A DNA stretch of 64,000 nucleotides from Excoecaria cochinchinensis (lineage: Eukaryota > Streptophyta > Magnoliopsida > Malpighiales > Euphorbiaceae): NCBI GenBank assembly GCA_947683425.1, contig CANTUQ010000003.1, forward strand, positions 5,615,501 through 5,679,500, read 5' to 3'. Position numbers and translations under genes: made by a program. The notes below the pieces were generated by a model. That model did not search any database, had not been told where the DNA came from, and saw only the letters and a program-made list of their open reading frames with translations. Of the stretch, positions 1-10,949 are shown piece after piece (position 1 is the first letter of the stretch; the number at the start of each line of letters is the position of its first letter).

Positions 1-579
1 GTTAGGTTTCATCGCAATAATTTAAATTAAGCGCAATAATATATAAAACGAAACCCAAACAGGATCCATGTAATTCAATTGATTCAAAAGGAGGGATAAA
101 GATTTACCAACCTTTTTCAACGCAGAAAAGTCAAAATTAACTCCTTAATTCGGACTACAGGCACTGCTCTAATCACAAATGCCCTCTACTGGTATCCACA
201 CGCACGACCCGACGAACAAAAAATTGCAGGAGTGCTAGCTAGCTATCTTGGCATTGGATTTTTTTTTACGTTTTCTTTCACAAAGAAAAAGATGGCTTGG
301 GTTTCTTACATTTTTCAATGCAAAAAAGTCAAAATTAACTCCTTAATACGGACTATAGGCGCTGCTCTAATCACGAACGCCCTCTACCAATATCCACACG
401 CACGACCCAATGAACAGAAAATAGCAAGAGTGCTAGCTACCTATCTTGCGACTGGCTTTTTGTTTACATTTTCTTTCACAAAGAAAAAGACGGCTAGGGT
501 TTCTTATCTCACTCAAAAATGGTAGCCACTCTTATTCAATTAGAAAAACGAAATTAAGGTTAGGTCTCTAATCAACATA
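1..579. mobile_element. Truncated copia-like LTR, 5' part
   Basis: Non-coding. The first bases (gttaggtttc) and the following 500 bp resemble the start of the solo LTR at 51059, including the phrases cggactatagg, ccctctaccaatatccacac and gtgctagcta. The LTR therefore seems to begin at, or one base before, the window edge. Similarity fades at about 560-580, where the DNA becomes gypsy LTR. The right boundary is approximate. Open frames here are incidental. Confidence 0.6.
113..508. repeat. 198-bp direct tandem duplication inside the LTR
   Basis: Two copies, 113-310 and 311-508, share the same order of words: tttttcaa, aaaagtcaaaattaactcc, ggcgctgctctaatcac, gtgctagct and ctttcacaaagaaaaaga. 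They differ at scattered bases, so the duplication is not new. The related LTR at 51059 has only one copy. Confidence 0.8.
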
Positions 580-927
580 AAACAAAACTTAAATCAACAA
601 TTAAAACAATCAAAACTCATGGATTAACATAATAAAACTCTCAAGAACAACAAACCCAGAAAAATTCAGCAAAGTTCATCAAACTTAAAAATTTGCCCAA
701 TAATTCAACATTCATGCTTAGCAACTTGAATCAAACCAAGACCCATAACATTAGCACTAACATAAACCACATCAAACCTCAAATTTTCTAAAATTTCATT
801 CAACATGCAAAAATCACAAAAATGCACAAATTCAAATAAATCCCAAACCTGAAATTCCTATGCCCTGAATGGCAAGCTCCGTTCTGACTCGCCTTCTCTT
901 TTCCCTTGGGATCTCGAGTAAGCGCTT

Positions 928-1039
928 CTAAACCCGGAAAACCCAAGAATCACACAACACACCAAAAACTCTAAGTTAAGAACACATCTACAAATCAAGA
1001 AAGAGAAGATGAAGAAGAAGAGAAAACTCACTAACTTAC
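928..1039 (-). other. Putative leader intron in the E1 LTR
   Basis: Minus-strand donor TTG|GTAAGTTAG (GT at 1039-1038) and acceptor GGTTTAG|AAGCG (AG at 929-928), 112 bp apart. The acceptor lies exactly 19 bp before the conserved GATCC, as in the other LTRs. Prediction only. Confidence 0.5.
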
Positions 1040-1204
1040 CAATAAAGCTCTTGAGATTTACCAAGATCCACCAACAAATCAACCAAGAAAAGAAGAATTA
1101 AGGTGTAGTAAGAGGAAGAGGAAGAAAGAATAAGTAAAAGAGGGAAGGAGGAAGAGATCGGGAGAGCTAGGGCAGATTTTTGCTCTCTCTTTCTCTCTCC
1201 TCTC

Positions 1205-1212
1205 TTTATATA
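1205..1212 (-). promoter_or_regulatory. TATA box of the E1 LTR promoter
   Basis: Minus strand reads GGGGTATATAAAGAGAGG, about 320 bp into the LTR and followed by a CT-rich leader typical of plant 5' UTRs. Transcription would start near 1175. Confidence 0.6.
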
Positions 1213-1532
1213 CCCCTTCTCAATTTTTCCTTGCCACATGTCACCTTGAGATTGGTGGGTTTTGATAATTCACACCCTAAACCCATGCAAGACACCACAC
1301 ACAAGACCAACCCTTACTAATTCACACACAACTCCCCTATAGTCATGCACACACTAGTAAGACCCAAATACTCATATCCTAATACAATACATGCACCCAT
1401 ACTATAATAAAACCCACTAAACATGCATATTACCCAAACTACCCTTAACGCATGCCAAAACTCTCACACATGCACACATACACTTGGCTTCACACATGGC
1501 TGAAACTACTAGGGGGAGAACGGGGTGTGACA

Positions 1533-1545
1533 ACTCTCCCCTACT
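1533..1545 (-). other. Polypurine tract of E1
   Basis: Sense AGTAGGGGAGAGT directly abuts the LTR start, as expected for the plus-strand primer of reverse transcription. Confidence 0.85.
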
Positions 1546-2900
1546 AACAAGAATTTCGACCTCAAAATTCTCACCGTAATTGAACAACTGTGGGTACTGA
1601 ATCCTGATCGTCGCCACTGGTTCCCAAGTCGCTTCCTCGACTCCATGATGTTGCCAAAGAACCTTAACCAGAGGAACTTGTTTACTTCTCAACTGTCTTA
1701 CTTTTCGAGCTATAATGGCTTTCGGCTCCTCATCATATGAATAATATGGCTGAATCCAAAAATCTTGAACTAATAACACATACGACGGATCCGATCTATA
1801 CCGACGAAGCATGGAGAAATGAAAAACATCATGCATCCTAGCCAACACTATCGGTAAAGCCAACCTATAGGCTACTAGACCAACTTTCTCCAAAACCTCG
1901 AAAGGCCCAATGAACCGAGGACTAAGTTTGCCTTTCTTACCAAATCGCAATACTTTCCTCCAAGGTGAAACTTTAAGGAAAAGTTTGTCCCCGATCTCAA
2001 ATCGGATATCCTTTCTCTTCAGATTAGCGTAGGATCTCTACCTTTCCTTAGCCACTTTCAGATTTTGCTGCACAACTCTAATCTTCTCCTCTATATCCTT
2101 AATCATCTCGGGCCCAATAAAAGATTGCTCGGTTAACTCTGTCAAACAAATTGGAGTCCTACACGGTCGACCATACAAAGCTTCAAAGGGTGACATCCCA
2201 ATGCTCGACTGATAGTTATTATTGTAGGCAAACTCCATAAGTCGTACATACTTATCCCAGCTGCCAGAAAAGTCCAAAGCATAAGCCCAAAGCATATCCT
2301 CCAAAATCTGGATAACCCGCTCGGACTGACCATCTGTCTGAGGATGAAATGCTGTGCTGAAATTCAACTTGGTACCCAAAGCACCCTGTAATTCCTTCCA
2401 AAACATAGATGTGAACCTTGGATGCCGATCTAACCCTATAGACAGTGGCACTCCATGTAGTCGAACTACTTCATCCACATACATATTGGCCAACTAATCC
2501 ATTGAATAGTCCATTCTAACCGGCACAAAATGAGCTGACTTCGTAAGCCGATCCACAACAACCAAAATAGAATCAAGCTTCCTCTAAGTCACTGGCAAAC
2601 CGACACGAAATTAATGGCAATATAATCCCATTTCCACATAGGAACGAATAAAGGAGTGAGCAATCCCGAAGGGACTTTTTGCTCAGCCTTTACCTGCTGA
2701 CAAGTCGACACCTTGCCATGAATTCAAAAATATCTCTCTTCATCCCAGACCACCAGTAGAACTGCTTCATATCCCGATACATTTTCTCACTACCAGTATG
2801 CATAGTAAAGACCGTAGTATGTGTCTCATTCAAAAACTTTTTCCCTAAGTCATTACTCTCGGGCACACACAAATGATTCCCATACATAAGCACCCTATCC
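1546..2900 (-). pseudogene. E1 integrase with chromodomain, broken
   Basis: The C-terminal part of pol. In sense order it shows the zinc-binding N-terminus (H...H with a damaged CxxC, near FTMHTGSEKMYRDMKQFYWW), the catalytic core (DRHPRFTSMFWKELQ and the YNNNYQSSIGMSPFEALYG stretch carrying the third acidic residue), the RFGKKGKLSPRFIGPFEVL (GPY/F) region and a C-terminal chromodomain (WQHHGVEEATWEP...YPQLF). Such chromodomains direct integration to marked heterochromatin. Stops and frameshifts split it at about 1951-2037 and 2494-2690, and the core aspartate region is disrupted. Not functional. Confidence 0.85.
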
Positions 2901-5250
2901 AAAATCAAAAACTTAGATTGCTTACCTTGTTGGACCTCTTGCAAAACCCGCTGCAATCTAACATCATCCTTCTGAACATCCACAATCGACTGTCTCAAAG
3001 TCGGCTTCACTCTCAATTTGGCAACCAAAGCCCCATCTGAATCAAATCTCCATCTGAACTGCCTCAACAACAAAGCCAAAACCATCTTTCTACTCAAAGT
3101 ATCCGCAACCACATTGGCTTTACCCGGATGATAATCCACAATGCAGTCATAGTCCTTAAACAACTCCAACCATCGGCACTGTCTCATATTTAACTCCTTC
3201 TGTGTGAGGAGATACTTCAAACTCTTATGATCCGTGAAGATCCTACACTTCTCCCCATAAAGATAATGCTGCCAAATTTTCAAATCAAAGAACACAGCTG
3301 CCAATTCAAAATCCTGCGTCGGATAGTTCTTTTCATGAGGCTTCAACTGATGAGACGTATAAGCCACTACTTTACCCTTTTGGATCAATACACATCTGAC
3401 CCTAACCCTGAAGCTTCATTGTACATTACAAACTCTTTACCCAAGATGGGCTGAGTAAGCACAGGAGCTTCAACTAACAAGCTCTTCAACTTCTCAAAAC
3501 ACAACTGGCACTTGTTCGACCACTCAAATCTGACTCCTTTCCTCAACAATTTTGTCATAGGAGCAGCAATGACTAAAAACCCTTCACAAACTGATGGTAG
3601 TATCCTGCCAACCAAAGAAAATTTCTCACCTCAGGAAAATTTTAGGCACTTTCCAATCCACAATCGCCTCAATGTTCACTGGATCCACTTGAATACCCTT
3701 AGCTAACATAATGTGTCCCAAGAAAGACACCTCTCGAAGCCAGAAATCACACTTACTAAGCATTGCAAACAAGCGGTGCTCCCTCAACACTTGTAACACT
3801 AATCGAAGATGCTCTTCACTGTACATTACAAACTCTTTACCCAAGATGGGCTGAGTAAGTACAGGAGCTTCAACTAACAAGCTCTTCAACTGCTCAAAAC
3901 ACAACTGGCACTTGTCCTACCACTCAAATCTGACTCCTTTCCTCAACAATCTTGTCATAGGAGCAGCAATGACTAAAAAGCCCTTCACAACCCGATGGTA
4001 GTAGCCTGCCAAACCAAGAAAACTTCTCACCTTATGAACATTCCTAGGCACTTTCCAATCCACAATCGCCTCAATGTTCACTGGATCCACTTGAATACCC
4101 TCAGATGACATAATGTGTCAAAAGAAAGACATCTCTCAAAGCCAGAAATCACACTTACTAAGCATCACAAACAAGCGGTGCTCCCTCAATACTTGCAATA
4201 CTAACCGAAGATGCTCCTCACTGTACATTACAAACTCTTTACCCAAGATGGGCTGAGTAAGTACAGGAGCTTCAACTAACAAGCTCTTCAACTTCTCAAA
4301 ACACAACTGGCACTTGTCCGACCACTCAAATCTGACTCCTTTCCTCAACAATCTTTTCATAGGAGCAGCAATGACTAAAAAGCCCTTCACAAACCGATGG
4401 TAGTAGCCTGCCAAACAAAGAAAACTTCTCACCTCAGGAACATTCCTAGCCACTTTCCAATCCACAATCGCCTCAATATTCACTGGATCCACTTGAATAC
4501 CCTTAGTTGACATAATGTGTCCCAAGAAAAACACCTCTCGAAGCCAGAAATCACAATTACTAAGCATCGTAAACAAGCGGTGCTTCCTCAATACTTGCAA
4601 CACTAATCGAAGATGCTCTTCATATTCACTCTCATCCTTCGAGTAAACCAAAATGTCATCAATAAACAGTACCACAAATCGGTCGAGATATGGCCTAAAC
4701 ACTCGGTTCATTAAATCCATAAAATTCATAGGTGCATTGGTCAAACAAAAGGGCATCACAAGGAACTCATAATGGCCATACCGTGTCCGAAATCCAGTCT
4801 TAACCACATCTAAATCCTTAACTCGAAGCTTATAATAACCCGATCAAAGATCAATCTTAGAGAAAATGCCCTCACCTCTGAGCTGATCAAAAAAATCCTC
4901 GATTCTAGGCAAAGGATACTTGTTCTTCACTGTGATATTATTGATTTGCCTATAGTTGATGCACATCCTCAAAGTACCATCCTTCTTCTTAATAAACAAC
5001 ACCGGAGCTCCCCATGGAGATATACTGGGTCTAATAAACCCCTTATCCACTAACTGTTATAGTTGAGTCTTAAGTTCCCTCAATTCTATAGGAGCCATTC
5101 GATAAGGTGCTTTCGAAATGGGCGAAGTACCCGGCATTATCTCTATGGGAAACTCCACTTCTCTCTCGGGAGGCAACCCAACAACTCACTTGGAAACACA
5201 TCACTAAACTCTCTAACAACTGGAATATCTTCAATCTCAACCTGATCACG
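2901..5250 (-). pseudogene. E1 reverse transcriptase-RNase H with triplicated segment
   Basis: Minus-strand RT begins near 5050 (MDKGFIRPSISPWGAPVLF) and continues with RTRYGHYEFLVMPF and the catalytic FIDDILVYSKDE at about 4690-4640. RNase H follows (KNYPTQDFELAAVFFDLKIW, then FTDHKSLKYLLTQKELNMRQ). Between them, the RT thumb/connection segment is present three times in tandem (3420-4622). Stops near 4807-4844 and several frameshifts break the frame. The first RNase H aspartate stretch (usually YSDAS) is altered to YNEAS. Non-functional. Confidence 0.85.
3420..4622 (-). repeat. Three tandem copies of a ~400-bp pol segment
   Basis: Copies start with tgtacattac at 3420, 3820 and 4222 (periods 400 and 402 bp). 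Each runs from the end of RNase H motif 1 (EFVMYS) back through RLLRKGVRFEW, VRSFLGLAGYYHR, IQVDPVNIEAIVDWK and CDFWLREV to EEHLRLVLQVLR. The junction fuses VMYSE to EHLRL, where YSD/YEE coding provides microhomology. The 402-bp junction is in frame. Confidence 0.9.
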
Positions 5251-5280
5251 CTTAGAGTCCAACACCACTGCTAAAAATGG

Positions 5281-5779
5281 CTAACAGCCTTTCCTCATGA
5301 ACCTCTTAGCTTGCATAGCAAAAATCACGTTACTCAAGGAACTCGAACCCAAACCTTTCACCACAATAGAAGACTGATCTCTACTATGCAATACATCCAC
5401 TTTCCTATGATAATCAACTACAGCCCGGTGCTTGCTCAACCAATCAATACCTAAGATCATATCAAACTCCCGAAATGGCAACTCAATCAAATCTGCAAAA
5501 AAACTCAACACCTTGCACCAAAAGAGGACAATTCCTATACACTCTACTCACATTGACACTATGCCCTAAAGGACTGGTCACACAAACCTCATAATCTAAC
5601 ATGTCAACATCATGCAACTTATCAAATAACTTACTCGTGCACAAATATGAGTGTGTAGAACCAGGGTCAATTAGAGCATATAACTTAGTGTCAAAGAGTA
5701 GGAACTTACCAGCAATCACATCAGAGGCATCCTGCTCATCCCGAGCTCTCATAGTATATGCTCTAGCTGGAACCGTCAA
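5281..5779 (-). pseudogene. E1 aspartic protease, frameshifted
   Basis: Sense reading gives ARDEQDASDVIAGKFLLFDT, then the active-site YALIDPGSTHSYLCT, then VTSPLGHSVNVSRVYRNCPL. A frameshift near 5500 moves the remainder (ELPFREFDMILGIDWLSKHR) to another frame. DPGST is the usual active-site form in Tekay-like elements. It would cleave Gag-Pol in the particle. Confidence 0.8.
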
Positions 5780-6931
5780 AGGACGATCAACAGACTCTGA
5801 TGGAGCTCCCTCTCTAGGGCGACCACCTCGACCTCTACCTCGGCCTCTACAACGGCTGGCTTACGGTGCATTCGATCCAACTCTGCTAGCCTCGTGCTGA
5901 TCACTAAAAGCTTCACTCAATTTAGGATAAATAGCAAAATAATGATCAGTGCTCCCACATCAAAAACAGCCACCTACACTCATCCCTATAGCACCTACTA
6001 CAATGCGAACACTCAGGCAATGCCTCAGTCCTGTTACCAGATCCACCTCTACCAGAACTCAAACTCATAGCAAAACCTTGCCTCCTACATCTCGAAGCAG
6101 GACCTGAGGAAGACTCATCATGCGGGTTTCTAGACCTCTTACACGAGGATCATAATGATGATCCTCCACAAGGGGGATTCCTTATTTGAGCCCTCTCTCT
6201 TAAGACCGATTCAGATCTCTCGGCCTGAACTGCTACTTGCACTATCTGGTAGTACCCAATACCCGGAGTACTCATCAAGGAAATTAGCATTGCCCTCAGT
6301 AACTCATTTAAACCGGCCTCAAAGTGCCTACACCTGAACTCCTATGTCAGGGCACCCTCAAGAGCATACTTGGCAAGACGGTTGAAGTCTTTCTCAAATT
6401 CAAAAATTGATATAGCCCTCTGCTTCAGACTTAAGAACTGTGCTCACTTAAGATCCTTATAGGTCTGAGTCACATACTTACTTGTAAACTCCCTCTCGAA
6501 GAACTCGCATGTGACCGGGTTAGGCAACTGGGGATGCTTACGAACCAATTTCCACCATTCATAGGCATACCCTGAAGAAGAGCTACAACACACTCTACTT
6601 GCCTATCTGGAGGGCAACAAATCTCATCCATAACATGCTCCACTTTCTCTATCAATTTCTCAGCATATTCCAATTCATCCAAACTGGTCCCATAAAAGTC
6701 TTCTACCCCAACTCTTCTCATACTCTCAATAGGGGCCTTCAGAGCGGTCACCCTTTCCAAGAGAAGAGCTATGTCCTGAGAAATCTTCAACATTGCCTGA
6801 AAGGGAATGGCTGTGGCTTCAGGCTGAACACTAGGTGTTTGAGCGAAAATAGACACCGAATGATCTATTGCTTGAGGATTCACACTCTCAGCGGACCCCT
6901 CAAGCGACCCTTGCACTTAATCAGAATCCAT
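5780..6931 (-). pseudogene. E1 gag, degenerate
   Basis: The expected start is the ATG at 6931-6929 (MDSD), followed directly by a stop where related copies have serine. The readable capsid part, 6916 to about 6560, has ESVNP, ERVTALKAPIESMRRVGVEDFYGTS and CPPDRQVECVVALLQG, then a frameshift. A CCHC knuckle relic (C-stop-CGSTDH...) lies around 5950-6000. Gag would form the particle and bind RNA. This copy is dead. Confidence 0.75.
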
Positions 6932-7020
6932 CTAAAATAAACACAAAAACAACCGCATCAGCCAACACAATCCTAGACATATATCTATGCATAATAACAT
7001 CCAAAAAATGCCTAAACTGG

Positions 7021-7033
7021 GGCTCTGATACCA
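7021..7033 (-). other. Primer binding site of E1 (tRNA-iMet type)
   Basis: Sense TGGTATCAGAGCC, complementary to the 3' end of plant initiator methionine tRNA, a few bases from the LTR end. Confidence 0.9.
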
Positions 7034-7929
7034 AAAACTTTAACACCCCCTTCCCATATGTAGGAGAACCAATCCACAAGGGAGTGAAAACTCGTATGAG
7101 CAAGGGTGTCACCAAGCAAAATGATACAATAGCATTCATTCACATAATATAAAGATACATCTATACAGCGAAAATTAAAACTTTAAAACATAACTGATCA
7201 TTCATAGATGGAATAAAAATATTCAATACATAACTGTTTTGATATTACCAAAATGATTACATCTTTTAGAGTTACAAAGCGGAAGCTCAACAAAAGACTA
7301 AATACAATGAGAGTTACTATTACAAAAAGAATCATAATACAAAAAGAAGCAAAGTCCTATCAACAATCCCACTGCGTTGGCTTGACTTGCGGCGACTCTC
7401 CCAAAAGCTATACACCTTCCACACCTGCATGGTTAAAACACCCGTGCTAAGCGATAACGCTTAGTGGGGAAACGAATAACAATAATATGGAAGGCCATTC
7501 ATAATGGTCATCGAGGAAAAACACATACATAATGCTATAAGCTGAATATCATAAGATATAATCATAAACGAATCACAATTATAAGCATTCAAAGGTTCAT
7601 AATCCCATTTATATGCTAACTGATTCATATGCTCATAATCATAGTTATTCGGATACACAATCAATTGCATCACTATTCACAACACATATCCATCAATCTC
7701 ATAAATGGTTCCAAAATTCACAATCAAGGTTTAAGGGACAAAGAGAACCAAAACCCATAACTTAAGAACTAGTAAAGGCATCAAGAACATCAAATTTCCA
7801 GAATTCATTCAAATAACACATGCTATCAAAACATAACACAAATTCCCAAACCTCAACATTAGAAGCTCAATCACTTGGTTCCACTAGATCCAGCAACTTC
7901 CTTGCCTTTAGGATCTCTTGGAGGCTCAG

Positions 7930-8047
7930 CTAAACAACAAACCACCAAAAATACACACCAAAGCAACCCTAATCAAAACCCTAAACAAAGAAAATGAAGA
8001 AGAGAAGAGAACCTGAAAATCAAAATAGAAAATGTAAAGAAACTTAC
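7930..8047 (-). other. Putative leader intron, middle LTR
   Basis: Minus-strand donor TTTTGG|GTAAGTTTC (8047) and acceptor TTGTTTAG|CTGAG (7930), 118 bp. The following exon (7929-7871) reads EPPRDPKGKEVAGSSGTK and then TGA. Confidence 0.5.
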
Positions 8048-8939
8048 CCAAAACAACACAATGAGTGACCAGTCTCCGCCACACAAGCTTGGACCAAGGG
8101 CAAAATGGCTAAGGGAAACGAAGAAGAAGAAGGAGGAGGAAGAAGAAGAGGGAATGGGAAATAGCCCCTAAAATTCTGAGTTTCCCCTTTTCTTCTTTCT
8201 CTTTCTTTTCTCACCCTCCACTTGTCACAATCTTGGTGGTGGAAATCACTCACACTGTAACACCCCCTTCCCATACGTAGGCGATCCCATCCGAGAAGGA
8301 GTGAGATGCCGTATGAGTAAAGGTGCCACCAAGCAAGTACAAAGTATAACATACATTCAGAAAATACAGAATAATTAAAAACTTTACATGCAGAAAGCAA
8401 AAGCTGATCATGCATTACTATAATTAAACTATTACAATAATGTTCTGATCAGCAAGCTGATACAAAAAATAATATTACATAACCCAAAATATTACAAAAC
8501 TGATACTGAGAGTTCTATACAAAAAGAATCATCACTGGTACAAAAATAACCCTACACTAAAAACTCTTCTGTGTTGGCTTGATGACGGCGACTCTCACAA
8601 GGCAAAACTCCTTCCGCACCTGCACGGGTAAACACACCGTGCTAAGCGATAAACGCTTAGTGGGGAAACACACATAAATTATGGACGGCCATTCACAATG
8701 GTCGCCAAAACATGTCACATTCAGAATGGCAATATGCAAAGGTTAGCACGATACATATAAACGTATTCACGTATAAAGGCCATACAGTCAATATCTCACA
8801 ATCATATTCATTACAGAATAATCCAGCATGTGTTTCATCAGTAACTCATTCAGGAATTCCATATGGTAGTCAAATCAGATCAGAACAATTCTAATTAACG
8901 AATAAAGAACACCTGCTGACTCTAGACAGTAAATAACGA

Positions 8940-9160
8940 GTGTACTGAAGGTACCTTACGGGTACGAATCGAATACTGAGGGTACCTCACAGGTACAAAT
9001 CAAATATTATATCATTTATCAAAGCATGTTATTTATATACTGAGGGAATCTTAAACAAGATTCTATACTGATGGGTTCGCGAGGAACCAAACGGGGACCT
9101 GATCGGGGTCCAAACTGAACTGAGGGCTGCAGCTAAAGACTCTATTAGGCATGCCTAACT
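8940..9160 (-). repeat. Hairpin ladder in the E2 LTR
   Basis: Successive short inverted repeats: GTACC/GGTAC units (8950-9000), aatctt/aagatt (9045-9062), ggttc/gaacc around gcgag, ggacc/ggtcc around tgatcgg, and the perfect palindrome ttaggcatgcctaa (9145-9158). Confidence 0.75.
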
Positions 9161-9384
9161 ATCCACTTACTCGACTCTAGCAGGTTATGCGACATTCAGA
9201 TCACATTTCAGAGTACAGAATATAATTCATCAGAAAATCATGGTATCACGCATATCGAAGCATCAAACAGTAAGACATGCATCATACAACAGTAAAGTCC
9301 ATTCAGAAGAAATACCAAATTCATTTCTGAGTTAAAAACTAGGAAATTTCGGAAAAAAATGAGCTGAACGGAGAAACGGGCGAG

Positions 9385-9770
9385 AATGGCTGGTCACGAG
9401 GCGTGACTGGCCTTCCCAACAGGCAGGTCACGGCGTGACCGAGGGTCACGCGACGTGACTTGCTTGTTCCTCGCCGGTCACGTTGCGTGATCTTCACAAA
9501 TCACGCAACGCTCTCGCAGGTCACGGCGTGACTGGACGTCACGTCTCGTGACGTGCTACCCTCCTCGCAGATCACGTCGCGTGATCTCGCAGATCACGCA
9601 ACGTCTTCGCAGGTCGCACGACGTGACCGAGGATCACATCGCGTGACTTGCTTGTTCTTCAGCTGGTCACGCGACTGGCTTCTCAGCAGGCAGGTCACGG
9701 CGTGACCGAGGGTCACGTCTCGTGACTTGCCTTCTTCCGTAGCGAGTCACGCGACGAAGAACAGTACTAC
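9385..9770. repeat. GC-rich inverted-repeat cluster (GTCACG/CGTGAC type)
   Basis: About 14 short hairpins of form gtcacg-n-cgtgac or atcacg-n-cgtgat, with loops of 1-4 bases (e.g. ggtcacggcgtgacc three times, gtcacgtctcgtgac twice). It is a sharp CpG-rich island in AT-rich sequence. Confidence 0.9.
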
Positions 9771-10086
9771 GATTTTCCAGAATTTCCAGAACAGAGAATT
9801 CAATCCCAATTTGATTTAAAACTATACAAACCTGTTCTCACCTTCCAGAAATCATCTCAAACCATAGGCAACAATTATACAACTCAATTCATCAACTAAT
9901 TAACCAAATCAAATCAAGAACATATGCATTCAAACTTACAAGAACATAAACCCTAGAATTTTACAGTAAATTCAAAATCACACAATTTCACAAATAAACA
10001 TTCCCAAACCTGGATTCTAAGCTTCTAACACTTAGTCCCACTGCTCCCAGCAACCTCTTTGCCTTTGGGATCGCGTGGAGCCTCAG

Positions 10087-10202
10087 CTAGAACACAAACA
10101 CAGTAATGAACATCAACATGCAACCCTAAATTAAAACTCAACCTAAAGAAAAAGATGAAGATGTAAAGTTACAGTAACACAAAGACAAAGACATACACTT
10201 AC
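10087..10202 (-). other. Putative leader intron, E2 LTR
   Basis: Minus-strand donor GCTTG|GTAAGTGTA (10202) and acceptor GTTCTAG|CTGAGG (10087), 116 bp. The exon 10086-10025 reads EAPRDPKGKEVAGSSGTKC and then TAG. Confidence 0.55.
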
Positions 10203-10936
10203 CAAGCTAGGAGTAAGAGTGACCAATTTCCACAACCACACTTATGTAACAGATAGCAAGTAGTAATTAGGAGAGGGAAAAGGAAGAAGAAGATGAAGGT
10301 TGAAGGGAAAACGTGAATCTGATTTCCTTTCACTCTTCCTTCATTTCTTTCTTTATTTTCCTTAACCTAATACACATGTTCTTTTCTTGGTGGTGGAACT
10401 TACTCACTCACACCCTAACTCCACACACAACACTCACACATAATGTATTCCTAATTAAAACACCCTACAATGGTATGCTCTAATGTACACAATTAATTCC
10501 TAACTAATTCACACACTAATGTCATGTATGCACCCACATAATAATAAACCCCAAAATCATTCATTTTACTGAAATACCCTTATGACATACTGAACACATG
10601 CGAATGCTTACACATACAGACAGACAGACAGGCTCATTCTACTAGGGGGCAAATGGGGTGTGACACACACACAATGAAATATTCTAATAATGCACCCTAC
10701 ACATGTATGAGCAACACACACAATGCACTCTCATCTAATACACACACTATGATATGCTCACATGCATATAATCACAACTCCACTTATGCACACCTTATTT
10801 CTATATGCACACGCACACCGTAATAAAACCACAAAGCATGCAATATTCTCAAAATGCACTTATGATATGCCAAACACATACAAATACATACTCACATAAA
10901 TGGCTCATTCTACCAGGGGGCAAACGGGGTGTGACA

Positions 10937-10949
10937 ACTCTCCCCTACT
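10937..10949 (-). other. Polypurine tract of E3
   Basis: Sense AGTAGGGGAGAGT adjoining the LTR end, identical to the E1 tract. Confidence 0.85.

Larger units (their letters stand above)
580..1532 (-). mobile_element. 3' LTR of E1, truncated
   Basis: Ends on the + strand with cggggtgtgaca (1521-1532), i.e. the sense LTR starts TGTCACACCCCG. It carries a TATA box, a CT-rich leader and a splice-site pair, then a frame coding RDPKGKEKAS at about 914-885. The U5-side part, with the hairpins seen in other LTRs, is missing; the LTR is cut at about 580 by copia-like sequence. It belongs to a different subfamily from the other two LTRs of the array. Confidence 0.8.
8256..10665 (-). mobile_element. 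E2: gypsy solo LTR inside the middle LTR
   Basis: A complete 2410-bp LTR, TGTAACACCCCC to GGGGTGTGACA, flanked by direct repeats cacac at 8251-8255 and 10666-10670. No interior or second LTR is attached, so it is the product of LTR-LTR recombination. It carries the full set of LTR parts: stem 8642-8660, hairpin 8687-8703, ladder 8940-9160, GC-rich inverted-repeat cluster 9385-9770 and splice pair 10087-10202. Confidence 0.92.
7039..10936 (-). mobile_element. Middle LTR of the array, chimeric, split by a solo LTR
   Basis: Runs from tttaacaccccc (terminal TG mutated to TT) to cggggtgtgaca at 10936. Parts 7039-8255 and 10671-10936 belong to this LTR; 8256-10670 is the nested solo LTR plus one TSD copy. 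From 7654 it is nearly identical to the right LTR from 17353. Before that it is a different subfamily. It retains the stem ctaagcg/cgcttag (7447-7464) but lacks the GC-rich hairpin cluster and the ladder present in its right-hand partner. Confidence 0.85.

Noticed and set aside
858..1082. A 74-codon frame joining the leader and intron of the E1 LTR
   Set aside because: Its first codon is TTG, not ATG, and it reads through the putative donor; no support for translation.
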